IMG/VR virus record: IMGVR_UViG_3300021365_002183
Coordinates: 1 to 22,587 of that record
Source: a virus
Strand: one strand, 5' to 3'
Length of the DNA stretch: 22,587 nt
The notes beneath the pieces were generated by a model that did no database searches, was not told the DNA's origin, and worked only from the letters and a program-made list of their open reading frames with translations. The translations under genes and the position numbers were made by a program. Shown one piece after another: positions 1 through 6,937 of the stretch; the first letter of the stretch is position 1, and each line of letters starts with the position of its first letter.

Positions 1-2
1 TA

Positions 3-92
3 TCAAATGGTTCATATCAAGATGTGTTGGTCGTAGATAAAGAAATAAACTTTATGGCTACCATCTCTAACATACTTAGGAGACTACAATGA
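3..92 (+). CDS. 3' end of an upstream gene of unknown function (partial)
   Basis: Frame 3 is open from the left edge to a TGA at 90-92 and gives 29 residues ending in ISNILRRLQ. The stop overlaps the next start as ATGA, the commonest junction type in this window, which supports a real gene. The visible part is too short to recognise a family. By position it belongs to the replication/metabolism block ahead of the clamp-loader-like gene, but no function is assigned. Confidence 0.55.
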   Translation, partial: SNGSYQDVLVVDKEINFMATISNILRRLQ

Positions 93-328
93 GTACAAAA
101 CCAATGAAACCACTTCCTAAACAGCAAGTTCAAGTTGATCTAAAAGACGCTGATACGATGAAATGTCAGAAGTGTGAGAATAGTATCTTTATACAAGGAT
201 ATGTAATCAAAAGAATATCTGCTATCGTTTCACCTACTGGTAAAGAAGTTATCGCTCCAATTCAAGTTTTCAATTGTGGAAATTGTGGAGAGATGTTACC
301 ACTACAGGAATTAGATGAACTTATTTAA
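89..328 (+). CDS. Small zinc-ribbon phage protein
   Basis: This 79-residue protein has two CxxC knuckles, C26/C29 and C63/C66, separated by a predicted beta-rich stretch with a GK turn. This is the layout of a one-zinc ribbon. Small proteins of this kind are common in T4-like marine phages, usually without known function; a role in nucleic-acid or protein contacts is inference from the fold only. The ATG at 89 follows an AGGAG-type ribosome site at 78-82 and overlaps the upstream stop. The 3' end overlaps the next gene by 14 bases, so the two are probably translationally coupled. Confidence 0.8.
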   Translation: MSTKPMKPLPKQQVQVDLKDADTMKCQKCENSIFIQGYVIKRISAIVSPTGKEVIAPIQVFNCGNCGEMLPLQELDELI

Positions 329-734
329 GTGGATTGATGAACTATTTACCAAGAAAAGACCTTGGGATAGTTTTTCGGAAGAGGAACAAAAGAAGTTTAG
401 TCCATTTATGGTTAATCGTTATTTAAGTATGAATAATGATTTCTTACCTATTGTTAATCACTTTCAGAGACTAACAATTGAAGTAATGCCTCATTCTGCT
501 GTTTACAAGTTTTATTGTTCCTTACTTCCAAATAAGAAAACATATCTTAGATATCTTAGTGGTAAGAAAACAAAGGTCAACGAAAAGGTTGTTCCTTTTA
601 TTCGAGAATACTTCGAGGTTAGTAAGATACAAGCTGGTGAATATTATAACTTAATGACTAATGTTGAGTTAAAATCTTTACTAACAAAGTATGGTAAGAC
701 AGAAAAAGAAATAAAAAAAATGGGTGTGAAATGA
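315..734 (+). CDS. Probable T4 gp62-like sliding-clamp loader small subunit
   Basis: This 139-residue protein has an N-terminal FMVNRYLSM segment (about residues 31-39), then a helical region, a lysine-rich LPNKKTYLRYL block (about 71-81), and a C-terminal helical part ending in a basic tail. The FMVNR-x-LS signature followed by a basic segment resembles the small clamp-loader subunits of T4-like marine phages, which pair with the gp44 ATPase to load the gp45 clamp during DNA replication. Its length is close to that of the shorter marine versions and below T4 gp62 (187 residues). No gp44 gene is visible in the window, so the assignment rests on remembered sequence pattern. The gene is in the phage core block and ends in an ATGA overlap with the next gene. 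Confidence 0.5.
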   Translation: MNLFKWIDELFTKKRPWDSFSEEEQKKFSPFMVNRYLSMNNDFLPIVNHFQRLTIEVMPHSAVYKFYCSLLPNKKTYLRYLSGKKTKVNEKVVPFIREYFEVSKIQAGEYYNLMTNVELKSLLTKYGKTEKEIKKMGVK

Positions 735-1075
735 GTAAATTATGGATGGGACTTGGTATATCTTTAATTGGTCATATAATAGCTTGGTTTCATATGCAAG
801 GTCAGTTTAAATATGAGTGGGCAAAAAGTATTTGGTGGGTTATTATAGGTGGCATTCCAATTAGTCTATGTTTTTATTATGGAACTCGGTGGTACTATGA
901 ATATTTTAATAACTACTGGTATGTTAGACCTATAGGATTTGGTATGGGGACATTGGTTTTTGCTATATTAACTTTTACATTATTAAACGAAACGCCAGAC
1001 ACAAGGACAATTATTTCCTTGTTTTTATCAATTATTATTATTATATTACAACTGTCACATTTAATCATAAAGTAG
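731..1075 (+). CDS. Small integral membrane protein, four predicted helices
   Basis: This 114-residue protein has about four hydrophobic segments: residues 5-20, 34-52, 65-84 and 93-112. The loops between them are short and rich in Tyr and Trp. The conserved-looking pieces RPIGFG and the N-terminal MSKLWMGLG resemble a small family of membrane proteins that recurs in marine myophage genomes. Function is unknown. Inner-membrane location is inferred from hydrophobicity. The start overlaps the preceding stop as ATGA, and an 8-bp gap with an AGAGG ribosome site separates it from the next gene. It is the only clearly multi-pass membrane protein in the window, so it is not a Wzx-type flippase (those have about 12 helices and are far longer). 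Confidence 0.75.
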   Translation: MSKLWMGLGISLIGHIIAWFHMQGQFKYEWAKSIWWVIIGGIPISLCFYYGTRWYYEYFNNYWYVRPIGFGMGTLVFAILTFTLLNETPDTRTIISLFLSIIIIILQLSHLIIK

Positions 1076-1083
1076 AGGTTATA

Positions 1084-1464
1084 ATGAACATAAAGGAAAG
1101 ACAAATTGGCATATCTAGTGACATTCATCCAATTGTAGAACAAATGGAAAAAGAATGGCCTGAAATGACAAAAGAGTTCAGAAGATTACAAAAAGAACAA
1201 TATGAACTATTTCTTAAAAAACAGCATGATTATGGTCCTGGTAATATTTCTGTAGGAACGCAATTACAGACCGAAGAAGAAGTACATCTATCACTTACTG
1301 GTTTATGGTTTCGTATGAATGATAAGATACAGAGACTTAAAACTTTACTAATGAGTGGTAGGGATAATGCAGTTCAAGGTGAGCCGATGGAAGATGCTTA
1401 TTTAGATGTATCTAATTATGGTATAATGGCAACAATTGTTAAAAACGGTAAATGGGGTAAATAA
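1084..1464 (+). CDS. Nmad1/DUF1599-like nucleotide-modification-associated protein
   Basis: This 126-residue, mostly helical protein carries the hallmark segment KKQHDYGPGNI (residues 45-55), then LWFRMNDKIQRLKTL (74-88) and a C-terminal DAYLDVSNYGIMA block. These match the DUF1599 family (nucleotide modification associated domain 1), common in phages and often near enzymes acting on modified nucleotides. The fold resembles all-alpha NTP pyrophosphatases, with acidic and basic helix residues lining a nucleotide site, but the reaction is not established. A link to altered DNA bases in this phage is inference. AGAGGT at 1074-1079 provides a ribosome site, and the stop overlaps the next start as TAATG. 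Confidence 0.75.
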   Translation: MNIKERQIGISSDIHPIVEQMEKEWPEMTKEFRRLQKEQYELFLKKQHDYGPGNISVGTQLQTEEEVHLSLTGLWFRMNDKIQRLKTLLMSGRDNAVQGEPMEDAYLDVSNYGIMATIVKNGKWGK

Positions 1465-2066
1465 TGGAAAGACATTGGGGAGTAAAAAAGAAGACATCGA
1501 CACCAAGAAAAGCTGGTGGAGAGGTTAATGAAAAACACATATCAGTACAAGATAATAAGATTTATTTTTACTCTGGTGTCAACAGAAATGCTTGTTGTGA
1601 GTTAAATAAAAAGATGGGTGAGTTAGAAGCAAAAGCTCTAACGTTATCATATAATCTTGATATGGAAGCACCACCTGTTAAATTGTTTATAAACTCTGGT
1701 GGTGGTAATATAGTAAGTGGTATTGCTTCTATGGATACGATACTAAGGAGTAAAGTTCCTGTTCATACTTATGTGGATGGATTCTCTGCTAGTGCTGCTA
1801 CTTTTCTTTCAGTAGTTGGAACAAAAAGATATATGAGTAGAAACTCTTATATGTTAGTTCATCAATTATCTTCAACATTTTGGGGAACATACTCTAACTT
1901 TGAAGATGAGAAACAGAACTTAGATTTAATGATGAAGAGTATCAAGAACATCTATAAAGAATACACTAAGATTCCTATGAAGAAACTTAACGAGATTTTA
2001 AAACATGATTTATTTTGGGATGCTAATACTTGTTTAGAGTACGGAATGATTGACGAGATTATTTAA
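1464..2066 (+). CDS. ClpP-like serine protease (S14 family)
   Basis: This 200-residue protein has the complete ClpP catalytic set. S110 lies in GFSASAATF, H133 in MLVHQ, and D182 in HDLFWDA, followed by the usual EYGMIDEII ending. The glycine-rich NSGGGNIVSG (77-86) forms the oxyanion and substrate-strand region. Its length equals a typical ClpP subunit with a short basic N-terminal extension (residues 1-25). ClpP forms a tetradecameric barrel fed by Clp ATPases; the phage protein could form its own barrel or mix with the host's, which is inference. Phage S14 proteases can also act in capsid maturation, but no capsid genes are adjacent here. It lies in a TAATG-coupled chain with the flanking genes. 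Confidence 0.88.
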   Translation: MERHWGVKKKTSTPRKAGGEVNEKHISVQDNKIYFYSGVNRNACCELNKKMGELEAKALTLSYNLDMEAPPVKLFINSGGGNIVSGIASMDTILRSKVPVHTYVDGFSASAATFLSVVGTKRYMSRNSYMLVHQLSSTFWGTYSNFEDEKQNLDLMMKSIKNIYKEYTKIPMKKLNEILKHDLFWDANTCLEYGMIDEII

Positions 2067-2929
2067 TGGCACATATATCACATAGTCAGTTTACCACTTA
2101 TAGTGATTGTAACCTTAAATGGAAACTTCGTTATATAGATAAGTTAGGAACTTTCGTTGGTAACATACATACTCTTTTTGGAACAGCAATGCACACCGTA
2201 ATACAAGAATATCTATCGGTAATGTACAACAAATCTATTGTTGCTGCTGATAAACTTAATATGGAGTCTCGATTAAAAGAAGAGATGGTTACTGAGTTTA
2301 CTAAGATAAAAGAGAGTAACGGAGTCTTACCGTGTACACAAGATGAGATGACAGAGTTCTATCAAGATGGTATCGCTATAATACAACATTTCAGAAAGTA
2401 TCGTAACAAGTACTTTATGAAACAAAATTGGGAATTAGTTGGTATAGAAGTTCCAATTCTTAAAGATGTCCAAGAGGGTGTAGAGATGATGGGATATTTG
2501 GATGTTGTAATAAGAAATAAGATATCTGGTAAGATAGTAATCATTGACCTTAAAACTGCTACTCGTGGTTGGACAGATTTTCAGAAGAAAGACTTTAACA
2601 AGAAATCTCAGTTATTGATTTACAAGAAGTTTTATTCTGAACTATTCGATGTTCCATTAGATAAGATTGATGTGATGTTTCTTATATTAAAAAGAAAGAT
2701 AGCAAAGAACTCTGATTTTCTTATAACTAGATTACAGAAGTTTGAACCAGCAAATGGAGTTCCAAGTATCAACAAGGTTATTACTAAGTTAGAGGAGTTT
2801 AGAGAGGGTGTTTTTGATGATAAGGGAAACTATTTGTTAGAAAGAAATTATGTAGCTAAGCCAGGTAAACCTTGTAAATTTTGTGAATTTTATAATACGG
2901 AGCATTGTGAATGGGGAAAAATCCTATAA
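2066..2929 (+). CDS. PD-(D/E)XK nuclease with Cas4/AddB-like Fe-S cysteines
   Basis: This 287-residue protein shows the RecB/Cas4 nuclease layout: H43 in GTAMH, D146 in GYLDVV, D161 and K163 in IIDLKT, and Q182/Y186 in the SQLLIY helix. One cysteine near the N-terminus (C15) and three at the C-terminus (C270, C273, C281) match the spacing used by Cas4 and AddB proteins to bind a 4Fe-4S cluster that clamps the domain ends. Such proteins are 5'-3' or end-processing exonucleases. In phages they are usually placed in DNA recombination, repair or host-DNA degradation. There is no helicase domain and no CRISPR array here. The start overlaps the upstream stop (TAATG), and the last 19 bases overlap the next gene. 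Confidence 0.87.
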   Translation: MAHISHSQFTTYSDCNLKWKLRYIDKLGTFVGNIHTLFGTAMHTVIQEYLSVMYNKSIVAADKLNMESRLKEEMVTEFTKIKESNGVLPCTQDEMTEFYQDGIAIIQHFRKYRNKYFMKQNWELVGIEVPILKDVQEGVEMMGYLDVVIRNKISGKIVIIDLKTATRGWTDFQKKDFNKKSQLLIYKKFYSELFDVPLDKIDVMFLILKRKIAKNSDFLITRLQKFEPANGVPSINKVITKLEEFREGVFDDKGNYLLERNYVAKPGKPCKFCEFYNTEHCEWGKIL

Positions 2930-3327
2930 AGGTAGGAATAGTAGGAAGTCGTAAGTACGAAAACCGAAGAAAGATAAAAGAGTTTATCTTTAAGTTGAAA
3001 ACAGAAAAGGGTTCTGATACGATAATAGTTAGTGGTGGTTGTAAAACAGGCGCTGATAATTACGCTAAGAAATATGCTCTTGAATTAGGATTACAATATC
3101 AAGAGTTCCCACCTTTTCATGAGAATTGGAATATCTATTGTCCTAAGAATAAAGGAGATTATGGAAAACCATACAATGTTAAAAACTATTATGCTAGGAA
3201 TAAAATAATAGCTGCTTACTCTAATTACATAGTTGCTTTCATTCCAAGAGGTGTAGAGTCAAAAGGTTCTATGTCAACCATAAATTATGCTAAGAAATTT
3301 GGAAAAAACTACCTTGTTATTAATTAA
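2911..3327 (+). CDS. YspA/cpYpsA-like SLOG-fold nucleotide-binding protein (DUF2493 type)
   Basis: This 138-residue protein begins with a beta-strand/glycine-loop KVGIVGSRKY (residues 7-16), followed by VSGGCKTGAD (40-49) and a late YARNKIIAAYSNYIVAF segment. GSR, SGG-x-TGAD and ARN are the hallmarks of the SLOG superfamily subgroup that includes YspA and DUF2493 proteins. The fold binds nucleotides or nucleotide-derived ligands; proposed roles range from ligand sensing to ADP-ribose chemistry, and none is proven for the phage forms. It overlaps the nuclease gene by 19 bases, which suggests coupled expression. It is followed by the only spacer of the window, so it probably ends a transcription or regulation block. 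Confidence 0.8.
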   Translation: MGKNPIKVGIVGSRKYENRRKIKEFIFKLKTEKGSDTIIVSGGCKTGADNYAKKYALELGLQYQEFPPFHENWNIYCPKNKGDYGKPYNVKNYYARNKIIAAYSNYIVAFIPRGVESKGSMSTINYAKKFGKNYLVIN

Positions 3328-3369
3328 TACATATATTTATATATACTAGTTACATACAAGGAATAGGTT
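3328..3369 (+). promoter_or_regulatory. Only real intergenic spacer: AT-rich, promoter-like, with ribosome site
   Basis: These 42 bases are nearly all A/T up to position 3345, with alternating TA steps such as TATATATACT at 3338-3347. A TTGTTA at 3314-3319 could act as a -35 element for a TATATA-type -10 near 3336-3341. A clear Shine-Dalgarno sequence AAGGAA at 3358-3363 sits 6 bases before the ATG at 3370. No GC-rich hairpin or U-tract terminator is seen. Every other junction is an overlap or at most 9 bases, so this is the most plausible place for transcription to restart. The exact promoter boxes are a guess in such AT-rich DNA. Confidence 0.35.
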
Positions 3370-3573
3370 ATGAAAAAAGATACTTTAACAAAGTTGACAT
3401 CCGTAAAAATAATTAAATCATTATATGAACAATTTAAATTTAAGACTGTCAACTCATCAATGAATTTACAAAAATTAGTTAATCGTTCTATTGACCAATA
3501 CATACACGATAATACTATCAAAGAAAAGATAGAAACGTATGACCATCTTCATATAAGTGGGAGTCAGTTTTAA
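3370..3573 (+). CDS. Small ribbon-helix-helix-like protein
   Basis: This 67-residue protein has a strand-like LTSVKII segment (residues 8-14) followed by two helices, with a LQKLVNRSIDQYI motif at about 33-45. This resembles the MetJ/Arc ribbon-helix-helix DNA-binding fold: one strand, a helix, a turn with small polar residues, and a second helix. Phages use such proteins as repressors or DNA-binding accessories. It is the first gene after the window's only spacer, so it may regulate the promoter just upstream; that is inference. Its TAA overlaps the next ATG. Confidence 0.55.
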   Translation: MKKDTLTKLTSVKIIKSLYEQFKFKTVNSSMNLQKLVNRSIDQYIHDNTIKEKIETYDHLHISGSQF

Positions 3574-3806
3574 TGAGAGGTGATTTAATTAAAGCTAGTA
3601 AATTACATTTTAAAGCACATATTGAAAAACATAGAATAAATGTAGAAAATTTATTAGAAAATGGCGTGGGTGTTGCAGAACATTCTGATATTATGGAAAC
3701 AATAGAAAAAGAGTTAGAGATTATGGCTGAATATGATGATAAGCTATCTATCTTAAATAAATATTTTACTATCAATGGTGGTTCTAAAGGAGTTATAAAT
3801 GGCTAA
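3573..3806 (+). CDS. Conserved small helical phage protein, unknown function
   Basis: This 77-residue protein is almost wholly helical and charged, with a basic first half (HFKAHIEKHR, about residues 12-21) and an acidic second half around MAEYDDKL. The GVGVAEHSDIMETIEKELE segment at 31-49 looks like a conserved family core found in marine myophages. No catalytic motif or known domain is recognised. It starts inside a TAATGA junction and has a GGAG ribosome site at 3560-3563. Its last 8 bases overlap the first glycosyltransferase, whose strong ribosome site lies inside this gene. Confidence 0.65.
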   Translation: MRGDLIKASKLHFKAHIEKHRINVENLLENGVGVAEHSDIMETIEKELEIMAEYDDKLSILNKYFTINGGSKGVING

Positions 3807-5160
3807 GAAAAAGATTTTATTGATGTCCGATGATTTACGGATGCATAGTGGAGTAGCTACGGTGTCTAAAGATATCGTATTTGAGACATTACATCAATAT
3901 GATTGGGTTCAGATGGGTGGAGCTATAAAACATCCTGAAGAGGGTAAGATTGTTGATATGTCCGCTAATCTTGAAAAGGATTTTGGTATAAAAGATGGTT
4001 ATCTTAGAATATATCCAGTTAGTGGGTATGGTAATGAAGATTTACTTAGGCAAGTTATGGAAATAGAAAAACCAGATGCTATACTTCACTATACCGATCC
4101 TCGTTTTTGGATTTGGTTCTATAACATGGAAGCAGAAATCCGTAGAGATATACCTATCTTTTATTATAATATATGGGATGATTTACCAGATCCTCAATAC
4201 AATACAAACTACTACAAGAGTTCTGATTTATTGATGGGTATATCAAAACAAACTTATGGTATCAATAAAAGATTATTACCTCATTACGAAGACTGGCAGA
4301 TAACTTATGTACCTCATGGTATATCAAATAGAAGATTTCATAAGATAGAAGATGATAATACTTCACTATTGGATTTTGATGCTAAACATGGTATTGCTGA
4401 TAAGAAGTTTAAGATACTTTATAGTAATAGGAACATCAGAAGAAAACAACCTGGTGATGTTTTATTGGCATACAAATACTTTATGGATGGTTTAACACCT
4501 GAACAGAGAGAAGAGTGTGTATTGGTATTTCATTGTTCTCCTGTAGACGATAACGGAACAGACTTACCAAGAGTTCATAGACATCTATGTCCTGAGTATG
4601 ATGTTTGTTTTACTTACAATACAGAGAATAAACCGTTTGATGATAATGACATGAATTTATTATTTAACTCTGCTGATGTTTACATTAACTTAGCTAGTAA
4701 CGAAGGTTTTGGATTAGGTAGTGCTGAGGCTCTTACCGTTGGAACACCAATTATTGTTAATGTTACAGGTGGTCTACAAGATCAATGTGGTTTTAAGAAA
4801 GATGGTAAGTTTTTAACACCTGAAGATTATGTTGAGTTAGGTTCTAATCATAAGGGAACTTATACGGAACATGGTGAGTGGGTATTTCCTGTTTATCCAA
4901 CTAATCGTTCACTTCAAGGTTCACCTATGACTCCTTATATCTTTGATGATAGATGTCAACCAGAAGATGCTTCTGTTCAGTTAAGAACATTATACGACAT
5001 GGATAGAGAAGAAAGAAAAAGACTTGGTTCATTAGGAACTGAGTTCTGTAAAGAAAATCTAATGGTATCAAAAGCTATGGGACAAGAGTTTATTAGTTCT
5101 ATGGATGGAGCATTTGATAATTGGAAACCAAAACCAAAATACACGATGGTGGCCGTATGA
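3799..5160 (+). CDS. GT-B glycosyltransferase, GT4-like (first of a tandem pair)
   Basis: This 453-residue protein has the two-domain GT-B architecture. An N-terminal acceptor domain starts MAKKKILLMSDDLRMHSGVA, and a C-terminal nucleotide-sugar domain contains NEGFGLGSAEALTVGTP. The EX7E pair of GT4 retaining enzymes is E302 and E310. The segment KFKILYSNRNIRRKQP (about 207-222) is the typical start of the donor domain. It has no membrane segment, so it should be cytoplasmic. A strong AAAGGAG site at 3786-3792 precedes the start, suggesting high translation. Donor and acceptor are unknown. It sits beside conserved phage genes rather than inside the sugar-pathway genes, so it may have a phage-specific acceptor such as a virion protein. 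Confidence 0.88.
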   Translation: MAKKKILLMSDDLRMHSGVATVSKDIVFETLHQYDWVQMGGAIKHPEEGKIVDMSANLEKDFGIKDGYLRIYPVSGYGNEDLLRQVMEIEKPDAILHYTDPRFWIWFYNMEAEIRRDIPIFYYNIWDDLPDPQYNTNYYKSSDLLMGISKQTYGINKRLLPHYEDWQITYVPHGISNRRFHKIEDDNTSLLDFDAKHGIADKKFKILYSNRNIRRKQPGDVLLAYKYFMDGLTPEQREECVLVFHCSPVDDNGTDLPRVHRHLCPEYDVCFTYNTENKPFDDNDMNLLFNSADVYINLASNEGFGLGSAEALTVGTPIIVNVTGGLQDQCGFKKDGKFLTPEDYVELGSNHKGTYTEHGEWVFPVYPTNRSLQGSPMTPYIFDDRCQPEDASVQLRTLYDMDREERKRLGSLGTEFCKENLMVSKAMGQEFISSMDGAFDNWKPKPKYTMVAV

Positions 5161-6521
5161 AACGCTCAGTAGTAATGATTGCACCTTTTAATACTCGTAG
5201 TGGGTATGGTGACCATGCTCGTTCAATCTATTATTCTATTATGGATAGAGATGATTTGGATATTAAATGTATTGATGTTAGGTGGGGAAACACACCACGA
5301 AATCACTTACGTCCTGAAGTAAAAAGACATCAGAAGTTACTGAATAGCTTTGTTACACAAGACCAAATACAAGGTCAACCGGATATTCTTATTGATGTTA
5401 GAATACCTAATGAGTTTGCTAGTGGCGCTAAGGTTAATATCGGAATAACCGCTGGGGTAGAGACAGATGTTGTTTCACCAGCATTTTTAGAAGGTATGAA
5501 CCGAATGAACTTCAACATAGTTCCATCTAAATTTACAGCGGATACATTTACTCGTTGTGTTTTTGATAAGATGCAAGATGCTCCTAATGGAGAAAAACAA
5601 AAAGTCGGTGTTATAAAAAATGAAAAGCCAATATCAGTTTTATTTGAAGGAATAGATACAGATGTTTATTATGCAAAAGATAAGTATCAGACAAAGAAAG
5701 ACGATCCTATATTATATGATGAGTTAAACGAACTTATCACAGAGGACTTTGCTTATCTTCATGTTGGACAATGGGGTACTCAAGGATTTGGTGAAGATAG
5801 AAAAAATATTGGAGTATTAATAAAGTCTTTCTTAAAAGCTTTTTCTAATATCCCTAATGCTCCAGCACTTGTTTTAAAGACTAATGGTGCTAACTTTAGT
5901 ATTCTTGATAAAGTTGATATAAAGAAAAGAATACAATCGGTAAAAGATATGTTTGAGGGCGTAGACTTACCTAATATTTATTTAATACATGGTGATTTTA
6001 CTATCGAAGAAATGTCAACACTTTACAACCATCCAAAGATTGGTGCTTTTATTACTTGTACACATGGTGAAGGATTTGGAAGACCGATGTTAGAGGCTAC
6101 TTGTTGTGACTTACCGGTAATTGCTAGTAAGTGGAGTGGTCATCTTGACTTTCTTACAGATTCAGAATCTATGTTGATTGATGGTTTTGTGAAACCAGTT
6201 CCGAAATCAGTTCTTTGGGAAAATATCATTGTAGAACCATCTAAATGGTTTGATGTAAATCCAGCGGATGTGGTTAGAAAGATTAGAACTTTTCATAAGA
6301 AAAGAAAACTAATACAAAAGAAAGCTGTTCGTTTGGGCAAGAAAAACAGAAGAGAATTTTCTCTGAAAGCTATGTCAAATAAATTCAATGGTATAATTGA
6401 TGATATTTTAAAAGAAATACCACAATCCGTTGGTTTAAAATTACCTAAACTTAAAAAAGTTAGTGGAGAAAGTCCACAACCACCAAAAATAAAACTACCT
6501 AAACTAAAGAAAGTGACATAA
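5157..6521 (+). CDS. GT-B glycosyltransferase, GT4-like, with basic repeated C-terminal tail
   Basis: The start is set at the ATG at 5157, which forms an ATGA overlap with the previous stop; this gives 454 residues starting MKRSVVMIAPFNTRSGYG. The frame is open further upstream, but that part only shadows the previous gene. The donor-domain signature HGEGFGRPMLEA gives E305 and E313 as the EX7E pair, followed by PVIASKWSGHLDFL. A poorly conserved, lysine-rich C-terminal tail carries two exact copies of KLPKLKKV (residues 428-435 and 446-453) with a Pro-rich linker. It is probably a partner of the preceding enzyme, acting in succession on the same acceptor. The tail may bind an acidic surface or polymer, which is inference. 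Confidence 0.87.
   Translation: MKRSVVMIAPFNTRSGYGDHARSIYYSIMDRDDLDIKCIDVRWGNTPRNHLRPEVKRHQKLLNSFVTQDQIQGQPDILIDVRIPNEFASGAKVNIGITAGVETDVVSPAFLEGMNRMNFNIVPSKFTADTFTRCVFDKMQDAPNGEKQKVGVIKNEKPISVLFEGIDTDVYYAKDKYQTKKDDPILYDELNELITEDFAYLHVGQWGTQGFGEDRKNIGVLIKSFLKAFSNIPNAPALVLKTNGANFSILDKVDIKKRIQSVKDMFEGVDLPNIYLIHGDFTIEEMSTLYNHPKIGAFITCTHGEGFGRPMLEATCCDLPVIASKWSGHLDFLTDSESMLIDGFVKPVPKSVLWENIIVEPSKWFDVNPADVVRKIRTFHKKRKLIQKKAVRLGKKNRREFSLKAMSNKFNGIIDDILKEIPQSVGLKLPKLKKVSGESPQPPKIKLPKLKKVT
6438..6515 (+). repeat. Two in-frame copies encoding KLPKLKKV at the end of the second GT4 gene
   Basis: Bases 6438-6461 and 6492-6515 both encode KLPKLKKV. They differ at synonymous sites (for example TTA/CTA and CTT/CTA for Leu, AAA/AAG for Lys), so the protein repeat is conserved while the DNA has drifted. 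The 30-base linker encodes a Ser/Gly/Pro-rich segment. Confidence 0.85.
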
Positions 6522-6937
6522 TGGAAGATTTTATATTAAGAGTAAAATGTCCTGTTTGTATGAAAAATCTAGGGGAAGAAAACATTGAAGATACTCTCGT
6601 ACTACTTGGTGATGGGGAACAGAACATGCAATGTTTAGGTTGTGGTTATAGTTCTAATAATAATATGAAAGAGCATATTAATGACAATCCATTTCCACAA
6701 GAGTTTAAAGATGTATGTGAAAAGATTGGAGATAGATTTTGGGCACCATCCGTATTTACTACAGCAAATTATCAAGTAGTTCCTATGGTAGAAGAAAAAG
6801 AGCTAAAATGGAGAATATTCCCCCATCACGATCCTGAGACAGAAGTGGTTGTTCCTAACTTTACTAGTGCTTATAAAATGGTAGAAAAAATGGAGATAAC
6901 AATTGGCGAATCGATACAACAACAAGCGGATAGTTAA
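6521..6937 (+). CDS. Zinc-ribbon phage protein, unknown function
   Basis: This 138-residue protein opens with a zinc ribbon: C10/C13 (KCPVC) and C38/C41 (QCLGC). It is followed by a mixed domain with the segments RFWAPSVFTTANYQVVPM and LKWRIFPHHD, which look like a conserved beta domain. The family recurs in marine phages without assigned function. Binding to nucleic acid or to a partner protein via the ribbon is inferred from fold only. It starts in a TAATG junction with the glycosyltransferase and overlaps the following TTG-started gene by 35 bases, so all three are probably co-translated. Confidence 0.7.
   Translation: MEDFILRVKCPVCMKNLGEENIEDTLVLLGDGEQNMQCLGCGYSSNNNMKEHINDNPFPQEFKDVCEKIGDRFWAPSVFTTANYQVVPMVEEKELKWRIFPHHDPETEVVVPNFTSAYKMVEKMEITIGESIQQQADS
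6892..6905 (+). promoter_or_regulatory. Ribosome site supporting a TTG start
   Basis: GGAG at 6892-6895 lies 7 bases before TTG at 6903-6905. The next in-frame ATG is about 25 codons further on, inside the conserved-looking LLPGMILTF segment, so TTG is the best start. Confidence 0.65.

Noticed and set aside
913-1143. Reverse-strand open frame across a gene junction
   Set aside because: It covers the membrane protein and the start of the Nmad1-like gene, both well supported on the + strand, and its translation shows no domain.
3334-3341. TATTTATA, the reverse complement of the T4 late promoter core, pointing leftward
   Set aside because: No minus-strand gene exists to the left, so a leftward promoter has no target; kept only as part of the AT-rich spacer.
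5121-5156. Longer N-terminus for the second GT4 gene
   Set aside because: The extra 12 residues read through the end of the previous gene in another frame; the ATG at 5157 gives the family-like start and an ATGA junction.
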